This document shows, one piece after another, positions 18,751-27,741 of a stretch of DNA of 64,000 nucleotides. The translations under genes and the position numbers were made by a program. This stretch comes from Clostridia bacterium (GTDB taxonomy: Bacteria; Bacillota; Clostridia; Oscillospirales; Acutalibacteraceae): the NCBI GenBank assembly GCA_017461235.1, contig JAFTYU010000021.1:1-64000 (forward strand), given 5' to 3'. Within the stretch, counting starts at the first letter, position 1, and every line of letters starts with the position of its first letter. Below the pieces are notes generated by a model. It saw only the letters and a list, made by a program, of their open reading frames with translations. It was not told where the DNA came from and did not search any database.

Positions 18751-19926
18751 ATGAGACCTGTACGAACTTTTTTACAACAGAATGCCATAAGATTCTGGCT
18801 GAAGGTTGAAAAGCCCGTTTACGATTTAAGTAAAGGAAAACTTATGAGAGGCCTTTTCACCTCTTCTCTCAACATTCCTTACGTCGGTTCTGATGTGAAA
18901 ATAATAAAAGAGAATGACACATCCGCATTCATAGCCAAATTCAACAAAGACGGCACCTACAGCACGGAAAATTTCAAAATCCTTACCTTCACGGATCTTC
19001 ATATGGATGAAGACTATGACCTGAACGACAAAACCCTGCAGCTTATGATTGACAACATCGTTAAAGAAAAGCCCGACCTTGTTATCTTTACAGGCGACTG
19101 TATCTGCGGAAAATTCCAACAGATAGATGCCATACAGTTTGGTCAGATGATGGAAAAGCTCGGTGTTTACTGGGCTTACGTTTTCGGCAATCACGAAGCA
19201 CGAGCAGAAAAAGAATATTTCAAATACCTTATATTCAAAAGTCTCACCGACTTCCCCCACTGTCTTTCAAAATTCGGCGACCCCGACCTTTTCGGTTACG
19301 GAAATTTCATTATAAACATTATGAACTCCGAAACCGAACTCCGCCAGAGTCTTGTATTGCTTGATTCGGGCAGAGATATGTGCGAACCCCATCTTTCAAG
19401 AGACAATGTGCCTTTCACAAAGGATGACGGTTATGACTATATAAAACCCGGTCAGATTGAGTGGTACAAAAAAGAAATCACCGCTTTAAAAGCAACCTAC
19501 GGCAATGCAATATCAATGCTCTATATGCATATCCCGATACCGGAGTATAAAGAAGTGTTCAAGCCCGAAAAGGAACCCGACGGCTCTTTTGCACCTTCGG
19601 GTAAGGCAGAAGTTCTCTACGGCGTACAGTATGAAAGCATCGGCTGTGCCCCATACAACAGCCACCTTTTTGATGCTATGAAGGAAATGGGCGCACAGGC
19701 AATTTTCGCAGGACACGACCACGTCAACGACTGGGCGGCAAAATACGAAGGAATTTGGCTTGTTTATACACAGAGCGGCGGCTATAACTGCTATGGTATG
19801 GGTGACTATAACAACACCTTCTACTGGGATGAAAAGGATTGGCTTCAAGGCTCAACCCTTACCACAATAAAACCCGACGGCTCCATAACCCTTGAGCAGA
19901 AGAAGAACAGTCGCTTTTTAAAATAA
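18751..19926 (+). CDS. Calcineurin-like metallophosphoesterase, cytoplasmic
   Basis: A 391-residue protein with the dinuclear-metal motifs in order: FTDLHMDEDYD (residue about 87), VIFTGDC, YVFGNHEA, YMHIPIPEY and FAGHDHVND. It lacks a signal peptide, unlike the exported homologue at 46082-47602. The relatives are broad, including DNA and sugar-phosphate phosphoesterases, and no substrate can be named. A fungal/bacterial-type insertion between GNHE and the His motif (SRDNVPFTKDDGYDYIKPGQ, about residue 212) fits the YkoQ/purple-phosphatase-like group. AGAAGG precedes the ATG. Confidence 0.85.
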   Translation: MRPVRTFLQQNAIRFWLKVEKPVYDLSKGKLMRGLFTSSLNIPYVGSDVKIIKENDTSAFIAKFNKDGTYSTENFKILTFTDLHMDEDYDLNDKTLQLMIDNIVKEKPDLVIFTGDCICGKFQQIDAIQFGQMMEKLGVYWAYVFGNHEARAEKEYFKYLIFKSLTDFPHCLSKFGDPDLFGYGNFIINIMNSETELRQSLVLLDSGRDMCEPHLSRDNVPFTKDDGYDYIKPGQIEWYKKEITALKATYGNAISMLYMHIPIPEYKEVFKPEKEPDGSFAPSGKAEVLYGVQYESIGCAPYNSHLFDAMKEMGAQAIFAGHDHVNDWAAKYEGIWLVYTQSGGYNCYGMGDYNNTFYWDEKDWLQGSTLTTIKPDGSITLEQKKNSRFLK

Positions 19927-20012
19927 TCTTTTCTATTCACAAAAAGTTCATTGTTTATTTTTAATTGTTCACATCTTTTTAATACGCAATTTAATATTAT
20001 GGTTTATAGTGT

Positions 20013-20058
20013 AATCAACGGAACGGAAATAATCCACATACATCCGTTCTTGTTGATT
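20013..20058. repeat. Imperfect inverted repeat in a 270-base gap
   Basis: AATCAACGGAACGG and CCGTTCTTGTTGATT pair over 14 positions with one bulge across an AT-rich loop. It lies between the phosphoesterase stop and the terminator at 20108. Confidence 0.5.
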
Positions 20059-20107
20059 GCACGTTTTCATTCCTATCTCCTTATTTCCATATTTACCCCT
20101 ATGAGAA

Positions 20108-20135
20108 ACGCGTCAGCGAAAGCCGACGCGTTTTT
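20108..20135 (+). terminator. Terminator upstream of the phosphatase gene
   Basis: ACGCGTCAGC-GAAA-GCCGACGCGT followed by TTTT. Confidence 0.8.
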
Positions 20136-20144
20136 CATTTTTTA

Positions 20145-20173
20145 TTGTCATACACATAAATTTATGGTATATT
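20145..20173 (+). promoter_or_regulatory. Promoter of the histidine phosphatase operon
   Basis: TTGTCA, 17 bases, TATATT; transcription would begin about 15 bases before the ribosome site of the gene at 20197. Confidence 0.65.
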
Positions 20174-20196
20174 TTAATAAGAGGTGACGAGAATTT

Positions 20197-20901
20197 ATGC
20201 TTTTATATATAATCCGCCATGGTGAACCTGACTATAAAACCGATACTCTGACGGAAAAAGGACAGTTACAGGCGGAAGCCGTGGGCAGACGTATGGAACG
20301 AGCAGGAATCAACAAGATTTTTTCTTCCCCTCTCGGAAGAGCGAAGGAAACAGCGGAGCCTGCCTGCAGAATGTTGGGTCTTCAAAAAAACATTGAGGAA
20401 TGGGCTCACGAAATCGGCGAGGAAAGAATCACCACCTTTCCCGACGGCGAGAGAAAATCCGTTTCCCTTTTACAGAATACATATTTCAGGCAGAACGGCA
20501 ATATGGATTTACCCTTCGACAGAGCCTATGAATGCAATGGTTTCAGGGAATCTGATATGAAATCTGCGGTTGAATATATTGAAAAAAACGGCAACGATTT
20601 TCTCGAAAGACTGGGCTACCGCTACGAAAACGGCGTTTACCGTATTTTAAAACCCAACGACGATAAAGTTGCGCTATTCTGCCACGCGGCATTTTCAAGG
20701 GCTTGGATATCCGTACTACTCCACATTCCCATTCACATTATGTGGGCTTCCTTCGATTACGAATTTACGGGCGTTACCGTTATTGAATTCAAAAACAACA
20801 AAAACGGCATCACGGCGCCCCTTTGCCTTAATTACTCCGATATTTCCCACCTTTATGCAGAGGGACTTAACGTAGCAGAAAATAATTTATCGCAGATGTA
20901 A
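20197..20901 (+). CDS. Histidine phosphatase superfamily (phosphoglycerate-mutase-like) protein
   Basis: A 234-residue branch-1 histidine phosphatase. The catalytic loop is IIRHGEPDY (His about 8, Arg about 7), followed by SSPLGRAKETAEPA, and the second catalytic His lies in FCHAAFSRAW, where this family usually has GHG. The GHG change to CHA is worth noting. It is 37 bases upstream of a sugar isomerase and probably co-transcribed. The substrate, likely a phosphorylated sugar or cofactor, is inferred only from the family. Confidence 0.82.
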   Translation: MLLYIIRHGEPDYKTDTLTEKGQLQAEAVGRRMERAGINKIFSSPLGRAKETAEPACRMLGLQKNIEEWAHEIGEERITTFPDGERKSVSLLQNTYFRQNGNMDLPFDRAYECNGFRESDMKSAVEYIEKNGNDFLERLGYRYENGVYRILKPNDDKVALFCHAAFSRAWISVLLHIPIHIMWASFDYEFTGVTVIEFKNNKNGITAPLCLNYSDISHLYAEGLNVAENNLSQM

Positions 20902-20937
20902 ACCGAAATCACGTAAACTTTTCAGGAGACTTTTAAT

Positions 20938-21828
20938 ATGATTTTATCGGAAACTATATCCTGCGCCGTAAAATTCGGCGAAAAAAAAGCCATTGAACTG
21001 TTAGCCAAAGCGGGTTTTGACGCTATAGATTACAGTATGTCGGGTATGAAACAGTATGATTGCGTTCTTGCATCCGATGAATACAAACCCTTTGTTCTGG
21101 ACCTTTGCGAAACCGCCAGGCGCAATAACATTTACTTCAACCAGGGTCACGCCCTGACATATATTCCGCACGATGACCCCGAGATTGCCCACAAGCTTCT
21201 TGTCGAAAGAAATATCCGGGCCATTGAGATCGCGGGTCTTATGTGTATAAAAACGTTGATTGTTCACCCAATAGGCACGGGCATACATACGGGAAACGAA
21301 GCACAGGTTTTTGAAAACAATATGAAATATTACAAAACCCTTCTCCCCTACGCGGAGGAATGGGGCGTGAAAATTTGTTGCGAAAATATGTGGTGCGGTG
21401 ATAAAAAGCGCCGTGTCACAAGGGGTAGTATCTGCAGTAATCCCTACGAACACGTGCATTACGTTGACGAAATAAATCACGAATTATTTGCCGCCTGCAT
21501 TGATGTGGGTCATTGCAGTCTTTCGGGCAGAGAAGCACAGGACTGTATCAGAGTTCTCGGCGGAAAACGTCTTCAGGCTCTGCACATACACGACAACGAC
21601 TATCTGGACGATATGCACACTCTCCCGGGTTTGAGCGAAATGAACTGGGACGAAATAACAAAAGCCCTTGCGGAAATCGACTATCAGGGCGATTTCACCT
21701 TTGAAACCAACCACTTTTTCGACTCACTCCTTACCGTTGAAGAAACCGAAGTCGGTCTGAAACTTGCGGAACTAATCGGACGAAAGCTTATACGAAAAAC
21801 AGAAGCTTATAAAAAAGAAATTAAATGA
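20938..21828 (+). CDS. Sugar phosphate isomerase/epimerase (AP-endonuclease-2 TIM barrel)
   Basis: A 296-residue xylose-isomerase-like TIM barrel. Metal and catalytic residues are visible in CCENMWCG, CIDVGHCSLSG, LHIHDND and FTFETNHFF. CAGGAG lies before the ATG. It follows the phosphatase in a two-gene operon closed by the hairpin at 21839. Family members interconvert keto sugars or inositol derivatives; the exact substrate is unknown. It lies next to uxaA, but in the opposite orientation. Confidence 0.85.
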   Translation: MILSETISCAVKFGEKKAIELLAKAGFDAIDYSMSGMKQYDCVLASDEYKPFVLDLCETARRNNIYFNQGHALTYIPHDDPEIAHKLLVERNIRAIEIAGLMCIKTLIVHPIGTGIHTGNEAQVFENNMKYYKTLLPYAEEWGVKICCENMWCGDKKRRVTRGSICSNPYEHVHYVDEINHELFAACIDVGHCSLSGREAQDCIRVLGGKRLQALHIHDNDYLDDMHTLPGLSEMNWDEITKALAEIDYQGDFTFETNHFFDSLLTVEETEVGLKLAELIGRKLIRKTEAYKKEIK

Positions 21829-21838
21829 TATTAAGTAA

Positions 21839-21872
21839 AAATGAGAGTTACGGATAATCGCAACTCTCATTT
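21839..21872. terminator. Bidirectional terminator between isomerase and uxaA
   Basis: AAATGAGAGTT/AACTCTCATTT stem with T-rich flanks on both strands, between convergent genes. Confidence 0.8.
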
Positions 21873-21884
21873 ATTCTTTTAAAG

Positions 21885-23258
21885 CTATAAGGTTACCCCG
21901 TCCTTAAATATCGCTATTTCACGATTGCCGTTAACTTCATTTTTTGTAAGTTCACCGTCGGCAACCCTTTTTATGAGCTCCGACAATTCATCTGCTTTGG
22001 TTTTTTTGTCAGAGCCGTAAGAAGAAAAGTCTATCCAATGGGATTTTCTTTCGGCAATAGTGTTGTTTGATGCGATTTTTATTGTAGGAACAGCACCGCC
22101 CAAAGGTGTTCCCCTACCCGTTGTAAACAATATGAGATGACAACCTGCGGCGGCAAGATTTGTGATTGAAACAATATCATTGCCCGGACCGTTCAAAAGA
22201 TTAAGACCGGGTTTTACGGCAGTTTCGCCGTAATCTAGCACATCAACCACCGGTGCAGCTCCGCCCTTCTGAACGCAACCGAGAGATTTTTCTTCAAGGG
22301 TTGTTATTCCGCCTTCCTTATTACCGGGTGACGGATTTTCTGACACGGGCTCACCGTGATTTATGAAATACTGCTTGAAGCGATTAATAAGATTTACACC
22401 TTTGTCAAAAACATCTTTGCTGATGCATCTTTCAAACAAAACTCTTTCCGCACCAAACATTTCGGGAACTTCCGTAAGAACCGCAATGCCGCCCATAGCA
22501 CAGATTTCATCAGTAACTGCACCCACAACCGCATTGGCGGTAATACCCGAAAAGCCGTCGGAGCCGCCACATTTAAGACCTATTTTAAGTTTTGAAGCAG
22601 GCACCTGCCGGCGTTCATCCCTTGATGCGTTTTTCTGCAACTGTTCAATAAGCTTTACGCCTTCGCCGAGTTCATCTTCACAATCCTGAACAGAAAGGAA
22701 CTTCACTCTGTTCTCATCGAAATCGCCCGAAAAATTTTTCATTTCTGATATATTGTTGTTTTCGCAACCGAGACCGAGAACAAGCACGCCGCCTGCGTTG
22801 GGATGCTTAATAAGTCCGCGAAGAATCATCTGAGTGATTTTCATATCATCTCCCAACTGACTGCAACCGTAAGGATGCGAAAAACATATTGCGCCTGTTT
22901 TTTCCGACAACTCCTTTGCGATACTGTTTACACAACCGACGGTCGGTATAATCCATATTTCATTCCTGAGACCGATATCACCGTTTTCACGTACATATGC
23001 ATTTATATAAAACGGCTCTTTGGGTGCAGGCTTTTTAAAGTTTGGATTATATTCATAAGAAAGAATATCGCCTAATTTTGTTTTCATATTGTGAGAGTGT
23101 ACGCTCTCGCCCTTTTTTATATTTACGGTCGCATATCCTATAGGATAGCCGTATTTGATAACATCATTTCCTTCAGCGATATCGCACAGGGCAAATTTAT
23201 GTCCTGTTTTCAAATTCACACAAACATTATCTTTTTCGTCAATTATGACAGCATCCAT
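21885..23258 (-). CDS. uxaA: Altronate dehydratase
   Basis: Dehydrates D-altronate to 2-keto-3-deoxygluconate in galacturonate catabolism. At 457 residues it is slightly short but carries both parts: an N-terminal SAF domain (residues 1-85) and the catalytic UxaA domain with VPTVGCVNSIAKEL, PYGCSQLGDD and KCGGSDGFSGITANAVVG. The ATG at 23258 lies inside the end of uxaB, so the two genes overlap by 16 bases and are translationally coupled. No kdgK/kdgA or uxaC is in the window. Confidence 0.94.
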   Translation of the reverse strand: MDAVIIDEKDNVCVNLKTGHKFALCDIAEGNDVIKYGYPIGYATVNIKKGESVHSHNMKTKLGDILSYEYNPNFKKPAPKEPFYINAYVRENGDIGLRNEIWIIPTVGCVNSIAKELSEKTGAICFSHPYGCSQLGDDMKITQMILRGLIKHPNAGGVLVLGLGCENNNISEMKNFSGDFDENRVKFLSVQDCEDELGEGVKLIEQLQKNASRDERRQVPASKLKIGLKCGGSDGFSGITANAVVGAVTDEICAMGGIAVLTEVPEMFGAERVLFERCISKDVFDKGVNLINRFKQYFINHGEPVSENPSPGNKEGGITTLEEKSLGCVQKGGAAPVVDVLDYGETAVKPGLNLLNGPGNDIVSITNLAAAGCHLILFTTGRGTPLGGAVPTIKIASNNTIAERKSHWIDFSSYGSDKKTKADELSELIKRVADGELTKNEVNGNREIAIFKDGVTL

Positions 23259-24556
23259 TTCATCGCTTCCTTCGCACCGACAGCATCGATTTTGTTGTAA
23301 TACTCTGCTACTAAATCATTCATATCCGAAAGATCGTTTTGCCATAATGCAGTGTTTGCAAGAATCTCTGCAATACTGTCTTTTTTTATAAGCTCAACAA
23401 TATTTTCTTCATCTTCGGGAATGTCGTTTTTATAAAAATAAATGAGATTTGCAAGTGCAAATGTAAGCCCCTTCGGATACACGCCGGTTTTATTTTTATA
23501 TTCGATAATTGTAGGTAGTACACGAACAGAAAATTTGCTCACTGAATTCAGCGCAATTGAACGCCATTTATGTTGAATAAACGGATTTTTAAAACGGTCA
23601 AAAACGCTGTTCGCGAACTCCATGCTTTCTTTATTTTCACCGATTACAGGTAAAATTTCCTTTTTCATACATCTATTCAGGAATTCCGATGCAATTTCAT
23701 CATCCATCGCTTCACCCACGGTTTCAATACCCGAAAGCAACGCTCCAGCAACAAGTGAAGTATGTGCGCCGTTAAGTATTCTCACTTTAATCTTTTTATA
23801 AGGCCCGACATCATCTGTCCACACAACATTAAAACCAGCTTTTTTCAAAGGTAATTCATTTTCAAAATCACCTTCAATAACCCAAAGGTGAAAAAGCTCC
23901 GCCGTATCAAGAAATTTATCCCGGGGATAAACATCGTTTGTTTCGTCATTCGGATATCCCGTAACAATTCTGTCAACAAGGGTATTTGCGAAGTAATTTT
24001 CCTTTTCAACCCAACCCATAAAATCCTTTTCAAGACCCCACAGCTCTGCATATTGCAACACACATTTTTTCAGTTGTGTGCCGTTGTTATCAATAAGCTC
24101 ACAAGGGAGTAGCACAAAGCCGTTCAATGCGTTTTTATAGCGTTTATACAGCAGCTGTGTCAATTTACCCGGGAAGGATTTGCAGGGCTTATCATCAAAT
24201 TTACAGGTCTCGTCAAATGCTATACCTGCCTCCGTAGTATTTGATACTATAAAACGCAAATCGGGATTATCCGCAAGTGATATATACTCATCAAAGCTTT
24301 TATACGGGTCAATGCCCCTTGAAAGCGACTCGATGAAATGATGCTCTTTTCTCACTTCACCGTTTTCAATCCCCCTTAAAAAGAGATTATATTTACAGTT
24401 CTGCTCATTTAATAAAGCACACTTTCCGCCATTCCTTGGTTGCACAACAACCGCCTTTCCGTCATAAATACCTTGTTTATTCATTACATCAAGGAAGTAA
24501 TCAAAAAAGCCACGAAGGAAATTACCTTCACCGAACTGAATTACCGTTTCTTTCAT
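23243..24556 (-). CDS. uxaB: Tagaturonate reductase
   Basis: NADH-dependent reduction of D-tagaturonate to D-altronate (mannitol-dehydrogenase family), the step before UxaA. The 437 residues start with the Rossmann motif QFGEGNFLRGFFDYF and contain the family motif KVRILNGAHTSLVAG (about residue 250). I choose the ATG at 24556 because the family N-terminus begins there; the frame is open further upstream (to 24610) without a ribosome site. A promoter lies at 24644-24672. It overlaps uxaA. Confidence 0.92.
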   Translation of the reverse strand: MKETVIQFGEGNFLRGFFDYFLDVMNKQGIYDGKAVVVQPRNGGKCALLNEQNCKYNLFLRGIENGEVRKEHHFIESLSRGIDPYKSFDEYISLADNPDLRFIVSNTTEAGIAFDETCKFDDKPCKSFPGKLTQLLYKRYKNALNGFVLLPCELIDNNGTQLKKCVLQYAELWGLEKDFMGWVEKENYFANTLVDRIVTGYPNDETNDVYPRDKFLDTAELFHLWVIEGDFENELPLKKAGFNVVWTDDVGPYKKIKVRILNGAHTSLVAGALLSGIETVGEAMDDEIASEFLNRCMKKEILPVIGENKESMEFANSVFDRFKNPFIQHKWRSIALNSVSKFSVRVLPTIIEYKNKTGVYPKGLTFALANLIYFYKNDIPEDEENIVELIKKDSIAEILANTALWQNDLSDMNDLVAEYYNKIDAVGAKEAMKWMLS

Positions 24557-24643
24557 ATAAGTCACCCAAACGAAAACATTTACCGTAATTACTGCAAAAG
24601 CCCGAAGCACAATTGCAACTTTGCTTTAATATTTATCCGAATA

Positions 24644-24672
24644 ATTATAACACACGCATATAAACATTTCAA
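24644..24672 (-). promoter_or_regulatory. Promoter of uxaB-uxaA
   Basis: TTGAAA (24667-24672), 17-base spacer, TATAAT (24644-24649) on the minus strand, about 90 bases before uxaB. Confidence 0.75.
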
Positions 24673-24693
24673 TAAATCCCGCATCAGCACACA

Positions 24694-24724
24694 AAAATCC
24701 TGCACTCGCAGAGCGCAGGATTTT
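24694..24724 (-). terminator. Terminator of the radical SAM cluster
   Basis: AAAATCCTGC/GCAGGATTTT stem 8 bases after the stop of the last cluster gene (24732), with TTTTGTG following on the minus strand. Confidence 0.8.
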
Positions 24725-24731
24725 AAAGCTT

Positions 24732-25496
24732 TCAATTATTTATTTTTACATCTAAAAACTTTTTCACCTTTTCGGTCAACATAGCAGCAGATGATTCGAG
24801 TATTTTATCTTCTTCAAATATCATAACTGTAACCAAAAAGAACCAAGGGAAAAAGCCCACGCTGTAATTAAGAACAACATCAAATGTGAATACCGATGCA
24901 ACAAAACCCGTTAAGAGAGTTAAAATCGAAAATACATACATTGCCTTCTGATTTTTCTTGATTTCTTTTATATGTTTGCATCTTGAAACGTAAATCAAAG
25001 CAGCGATAAAAAGCAAGCATCGAAAAACAAATTTATCTAAAAAATGAAACAACTCAACCGTTGAATCAACATTGAGAACCATACATCCGATTGACAGAAC
25101 AGGTGCAATAATGACCAAAAGCATTCTCATTGTTTTTTCCAATGAAGTAAATTTTGTTTTTCCGCTTGAAATTATATATACAAAAATCAGGAACAAACCC
25201 GAACAAAAGTTAAGGGCAACATTAATTTCCAAAAAGAGAACAAGAGCGATTACGGAAACCGCAAGAATACATATTCTCACAATAATGTTTTTCAAAAAAT
25301 AGTAAAGTATCGTTGATGCAACCATAACGCCGATAACGAAAGAGCCTTGAATAAGCTTTTCGTGCGGGTAAGCGTTAATATCTAAATAAAGGCACGGAAA
25401 AAACCAAGCTGCCCATATAATTGCCAGCAACAAGAATTTTTTCTTATCAATTAACTGCCTGATATTTCTTGTTTCTACATTTTTGTTTTTTTTCAT
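24732..25496 (-). CDS. Polytopic membrane protein, unknown function
   Basis: A 254-residue protein with about eight hydrophobic segments (for example FLLLAIIWAAWFFPCLYL and ISVIALVLFLEINVALNF) and a short cytoplasmic basic start. I recognise no family motif. The start at ATG 25496 follows AAGGTGA and lies just past the previous stop; an in-frame start 42 bases upstream has no ribosome site. It is last in the radical SAM/glycosyltransferase operon. A role in transport or assembly of the cluster's product is inferred only from context. Confidence 0.75.
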   Translation of the reverse strand: MKKNKNVETRNIRQLIDKKKFLLLAIIWAAWFFPCLYLDINAYPHEKLIQGSFVIGVMVASTILYYFLKNIIVRICILAVSVIALVLFLEINVALNFCSGLFLIFVYIISSGKTKFTSLEKTMRMLLVIIAPVLSIGCMVLNVDSTVELFHFLDKFVFRCLLFIAALIYVSRCKHIKEIKKNQKAMYVFSILTLLTGFVASVFTFDVVLNYSVGFFPWFFLVTVMIFEEDKILESSAAMLTEKVKKFLDVKINN

Positions 25497-25510
25497 TTTG
25501 TCACCTTTTA

Positions 25511-26776
25511 TCAGCAATAAGGATCTAGAATGCAACACATATAGACTGCAAAATATATAATCGTTCCAACAGTAGTGCGATTATTGATTTCCACATTAAA
25601 CGTAACGGGATTTTCATCTTTTCTTCTGTAAATGTCATACAAAACAAAAGCGAACAAAAGAATAAAGCAATGCCCGAACCATCTGACTATATCAGGCGAA
25701 CCCGACAAAGCCGCAATAAACATAACAGGCAATAAGCCAATAACACAGAACCAGACAAACTTCTGAAGCTTATTACTGCCGGAGTCTTTTTTCATTTGTT
25801 TTAACGCATATCTGTACAACAGCACAGTAATCGGAGCTGAAACGATGAAATCATTCACGCCGACAAGCATATAATCCCCCAGGAATACGTATGCTCTTAA
25901 CGTTTCATAAATCTGAGCCCACACAGCATTTACAGCGTTTGCTATAAAACCATTGCCTTCAACAAGAACTGCACTGAACATATCCGAAGAGCCGTCAACA
26001 TATGATATCTTGTACAAGGCGTAATCATAGAATTCGGTAAATATACTCTCATCAAGCTTATGTCTTTCGACCATCAGCTTCATATATTCTTCGTAAGTTA
26101 ATGCCACATTATCATCTTCATAAATAAGCATATAAACGAACAATACGCCTGATAACAGAACTGATATTGAGAATATGGTCAGATAAATTTTTCTGTCCTT
26201 TTTTTCTCGTGCAGCTTCCATCAACACCATTAATGCAAATATCGGAATAAACAAAACCATTGATGAAACGTGTATCAACAGCGCGAGAACAAACAGGACA
26301 GGAATAAACCATCTCAAAACCTTATTCCGCATAAACGCTATTAATGCCACAGCCAGATACAACCAGTTTGTATCCAACATTCCGAATCTGAATATATGAA
26401 TCGAAAATGTTGCGGGACCTGTAATGAAGAACAAAACAAACACAAAGGCCAGTAATTTGTCTTTATTCTCAAAAGCATTTATAAATTTTCCCAACATAAC
26501 GGAAACAACGAGTAAAAAGACAGTGTGAATAACGCCTAAATAAATATTCAGCGCTTCCGGTTCCGTTGAAGGGGAAACAGCATTGAATACGGCACCGGGC
26601 AAAAGCTTTGTACAAAAGCCCAGACTGTAATCAACAAGGTAATAATGATATGTAAGACGGTCAACTCCGGGAAAAGCAAAACCTTTTACAAAAACAAAAT
26701 TATACGCAAACATAAATAAAAAAATGAATATGGCGTATTTATTTTTTTCTATAAAATTTTTCGAATTAATTTTCAT
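25511..26776 (-). CDS. Polytopic membrane protein, possible glycan polymerase/GT-C-like
   Basis: A 421-residue protein with ten or more hydrophobic segments and a large non-cytoplasmic loop (about residues 225-265, MKLMVERHKLDES region). The layout, with FPGVDRLTYHYYLVDYSLGF after the first segment, recalls EpsG/GT-C-like proteins, but I see no decisive catalytic motif. Start ATG 26776 with AAAGGTG upstream. It lies between a GT2 glycosyltransferase and another membrane protein, consistent with surface glycan or glycolipid assembly (inference). Confidence 0.7.
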   Translation of the reverse strand: MKINSKNFIEKNKYAIFIFLFMFAYNFVFVKGFAFPGVDRLTYHYYLVDYSLGFCTKLLPGAVFNAVSPSTEPEALNIYLGVIHTVFLLVVSVMLGKFINAFENKDKLLAFVFVLFFITGPATFSIHIFRFGMLDTNWLYLAVALIAFMRNKVLRWFIPVLFVLALLIHVSSMVLFIPIFALMVLMEAAREKKDRKIYLTIFSISVLLSGVLFVYMLIYEDDNVALTYEEYMKLMVERHKLDESIFTEFYDYALYKISYVDGSSDMFSAVLVEGNGFIANAVNAVWAQIYETLRAYVFLGDYMLVGVNDFIVSAPITVLLYRYALKQMKKDSGSNKLQKFVWFCVIGLLPVMFIAALSGSPDIVRWFGHCFILLFAFVLYDIYRRKDENPVTFNVEINNRTTVGTIIYFAVYMCCILDPYC

Positions 26777-26786
26777 ATTTACACCT

Positions 26787-27728
26787 TTAATAGTTAATTC
26801 GCTTTTCCTCAACAACCAACGGTTTTTCACCCGAATTTTTTATAGTAAAAATCAAAAATTCTGCTACAAGTGACATAAATATCAGAATAAAGAGCAACAA
26901 AAGAACAATAACTCTGAGCAAAATACTGTTGCTGATTTCCATTGCAGATAATTCCTGTACCCGCGGCAGGAAGAATACAAAAAATTCAACTGCCTGTGCA
27001 ATCATTCCGAGTACGCTCACCAAAACGCATCTTCGCGGAATGTTTACAGAATACTGAACTATACCGCACATAGCAAACTCGTAGTATTTTTTTAAGTTGA
27101 ACTTTGATTTACCTACTTTACGGGCATCCTGAACATAATAAACCTTATCGATTTTACCGGCATATTCAAGAATCATTCCACGCAAAAACGGAGTATTCGT
27201 CTTTATTTTTTTAAGAATATCAACAAAACTTCTGTCAAACAGCTCGAATTCAGTTGCGTGAAGATGAATTTTAACACCAAAGACATAAATTATAATATAA
27301 TAGAAAACCGTTCTGAGAAAATACAAAAGTTTATTTTCATGGCTTTTGCTTTTAACACCCAAAACAACCTGTGCACCTTTTTCCCATTTTTCAATAAACT
27401 GCGGAATTACTTCAGGTGGATTCTGCAAATCGGCGTGAAGTATAAATGCACAGTCGCCTTTAGCTTGTTGCATAGAATAAAATGTATTTTTAAGATATCC
27501 GCAATTTTTGCTATAGAAAACTGCCTTTACATGGCTATGTTCCCCGGCAAGACTTTCTATTGCTTCACGGGTACCGTCAGTAGAGCCGTCATCAAAAAAC
27601 ACCAGCTCATAATTATATTTTTCAAGTCCTCGAAAAACATCATCAACACGTTGATATATTTCATCAATCATTTTGACTTCGTTATATATGGGTACTACAA
27701 CTGAAACCAGTTTTTTGTCAGTGCTCAT
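26787..27728 (-). CDS. Family 2 glycosyltransferase of the DPM1/GtrB type
   Basis: A 313-residue GT-A enzyme. SVVVPIYNEVKMI, FFDDGSTDGT and HADLQNPPEVI (nucleotide-sugar and metal-binding DxD region, about residue 100) are typical of polyprenyl-phosphate glycosyltransferases. Two C-terminal membrane segments (about 235-255 and 268-292) match the GtrB/ArnC layout. AGGTGG lies before the ATG. It probably moves a sugar onto undecaprenyl phosphate at the inner membrane face. It is fourth in the minus-strand cluster after two radical SAM enzymes. Confidence 0.9.
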   Translation of the reverse strand: MSTDKKLVSVVVPIYNEVKMIDEIYQRVDDVFRGLEKYNYELVFFDDGSTDGTREAIESLAGEHSHVKAVFYSKNCGYLKNTFYSMQQAKGDCAFILHADLQNPPEVIPQFIEKWEKGAQVVLGVKSKSHENKLLYFLRTVFYYIIIYVFGVKIHLHATEFELFDRSFVDILKKIKTNTPFLRGMILEYAGKIDKVYYVQDARKVGKSKFNLKKYYEFAMCGIVQYSVNIPRRCVLVSVLGMIAQAVEFFVFFLPRVQELSAMEISNSILLRVIVLLLLFILIFMSLVAEFLIFTIKNSGEKPLVVEEKRINY

Positions 27729-27741
27729 ATTGTTCCACCTA

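Noticed and set aside
19951..20187. 78-residue plus-strand frame after the phosphoesterase
   Set aside because: It runs through an inverted repeat, a terminator and a promoter, and lacks a ribosome site.
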